The position numbers and the translations under genes were made by a program. Positions 9,090 to 9,143 of a stretch of 9,143 nt of DNA are shown here, piece after piece (within the stretch, counting starts at the first letter, position 1; each line of letters starts with the position of its first letter). This DNA comes from Burkholderiaceae bacterium (GTDB lineage: Bacteria > Pseudomonadota > Gammaproteobacteria > Burkholderiales > Burkholderiaceae), in assembly GCA_022701965.1 (NCBI GenBank), contig JAKONL010000607.1:1-9143 (forward strand). Reading direction: 5' to 3'. Below the pieces are notes generated by a model. It saw only the letters and a list, made by a program, of their open reading frames with translations, made no database searches and was not told where the DNA came from.

Positions 9090-9143
9090 TCAGAGACCCA
9101 ACATCAGCTTCAGGTTCTGCACCGCCGCGCCGCTCGCGCCCTT
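9090..9143 (-). CDS. argC: N-acetyl-gamma-glutamyl-phosphate reductase, C-terminus only (partial)
   Basis: Reading the minus strand from the window edge gives 17 residues, KGASGAAVQNLKLMLGL, then TGA. The KGASG-AVQN pattern near the very end is characteristic of ArgC, the NADPH-dependent third step of arginine biosynthesis. The form with GAAVQN and an immediate stop is closest to the short (about 310-residue, type 2) ArgC. The body of the gene lies beyond base 9143, so no catalytic residue can be checked. The glycosyltransferase starts 26 bases downstream on the same strand, which suggests one transcript. With only 17 residues another aldehyde-dehydrogenase-like family cannot be fully excluded. 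Confidence 0.75.
   Translation of the reverse strand, partial: KGASGAAVQNLKLMLGL

Overview
The window is GC-rich throughout (about 70% by eye) and almost fully coding. The proteins read as a free-living Gram-negative proteobacterium. GC content, codon use and protein style suggest a Burkholderiales member such as Variovorax or another Comamonadaceae, but this is inference and no marker gene settles it.

Bases 5-8094 form one tightly packed plus-strand operon: iaaA, gsiA, gsiB, gsiC, gsiD, a P1/S58 (DmpA-type) peptidase and an M55 (DppA-type) metallopeptidase. The first five genes match the E. coli iaaA-gsiABCD glutathione importer cluster in order and almost exactly in length. GsiB is a periplasmic binding protein with a signal peptide, GsiC and GsiD are the two permeases, and GsiA is a double ATPase in one chain. 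Two more hydrolases, absent from the E. coli cluster, are added downstream with gaps or overlaps of 2-4 bases. The operon therefore couples one peptide importer to three unrelated cytoplasmic amide hydrolases: an N-terminal-threonine isoaspartyl peptidase, a self-cleaving N-terminal-serine aminopeptidase and a zinc aminopeptidase. All three families are known for linkages ordinary peptidases avoid (beta-aspartyl, beta-amino-acid, D-amino-acid). A reasonable inference is scavenging of glutathione and other non-standard short peptides as sulfur, nitrogen and carbon source. The operon promoter lies upstream of base 1 and cannot be seen.

Bases 8095-8127 separate this operon from a convergent minus-strand unit and carry a two-part inverted repeat that may act as a bidirectional terminator. 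The minus-strand unit has a 311-residue GT8-like glycosyltransferase (8128-9063). Upstream of it, running off the window end, are the last 17 codons and stop of what looks like argC (N-acetyl-gamma-glutamyl-phosphate reductase). The 26-base gap suggests the two are co-transcribed.

I saw no rRNA, tRNA, CRISPR array, insertion sequence, prophage gene or broken gene. The most interesting feature is the extension of a classic importer operon by two exotic peptidases. I see no wholly new system here.
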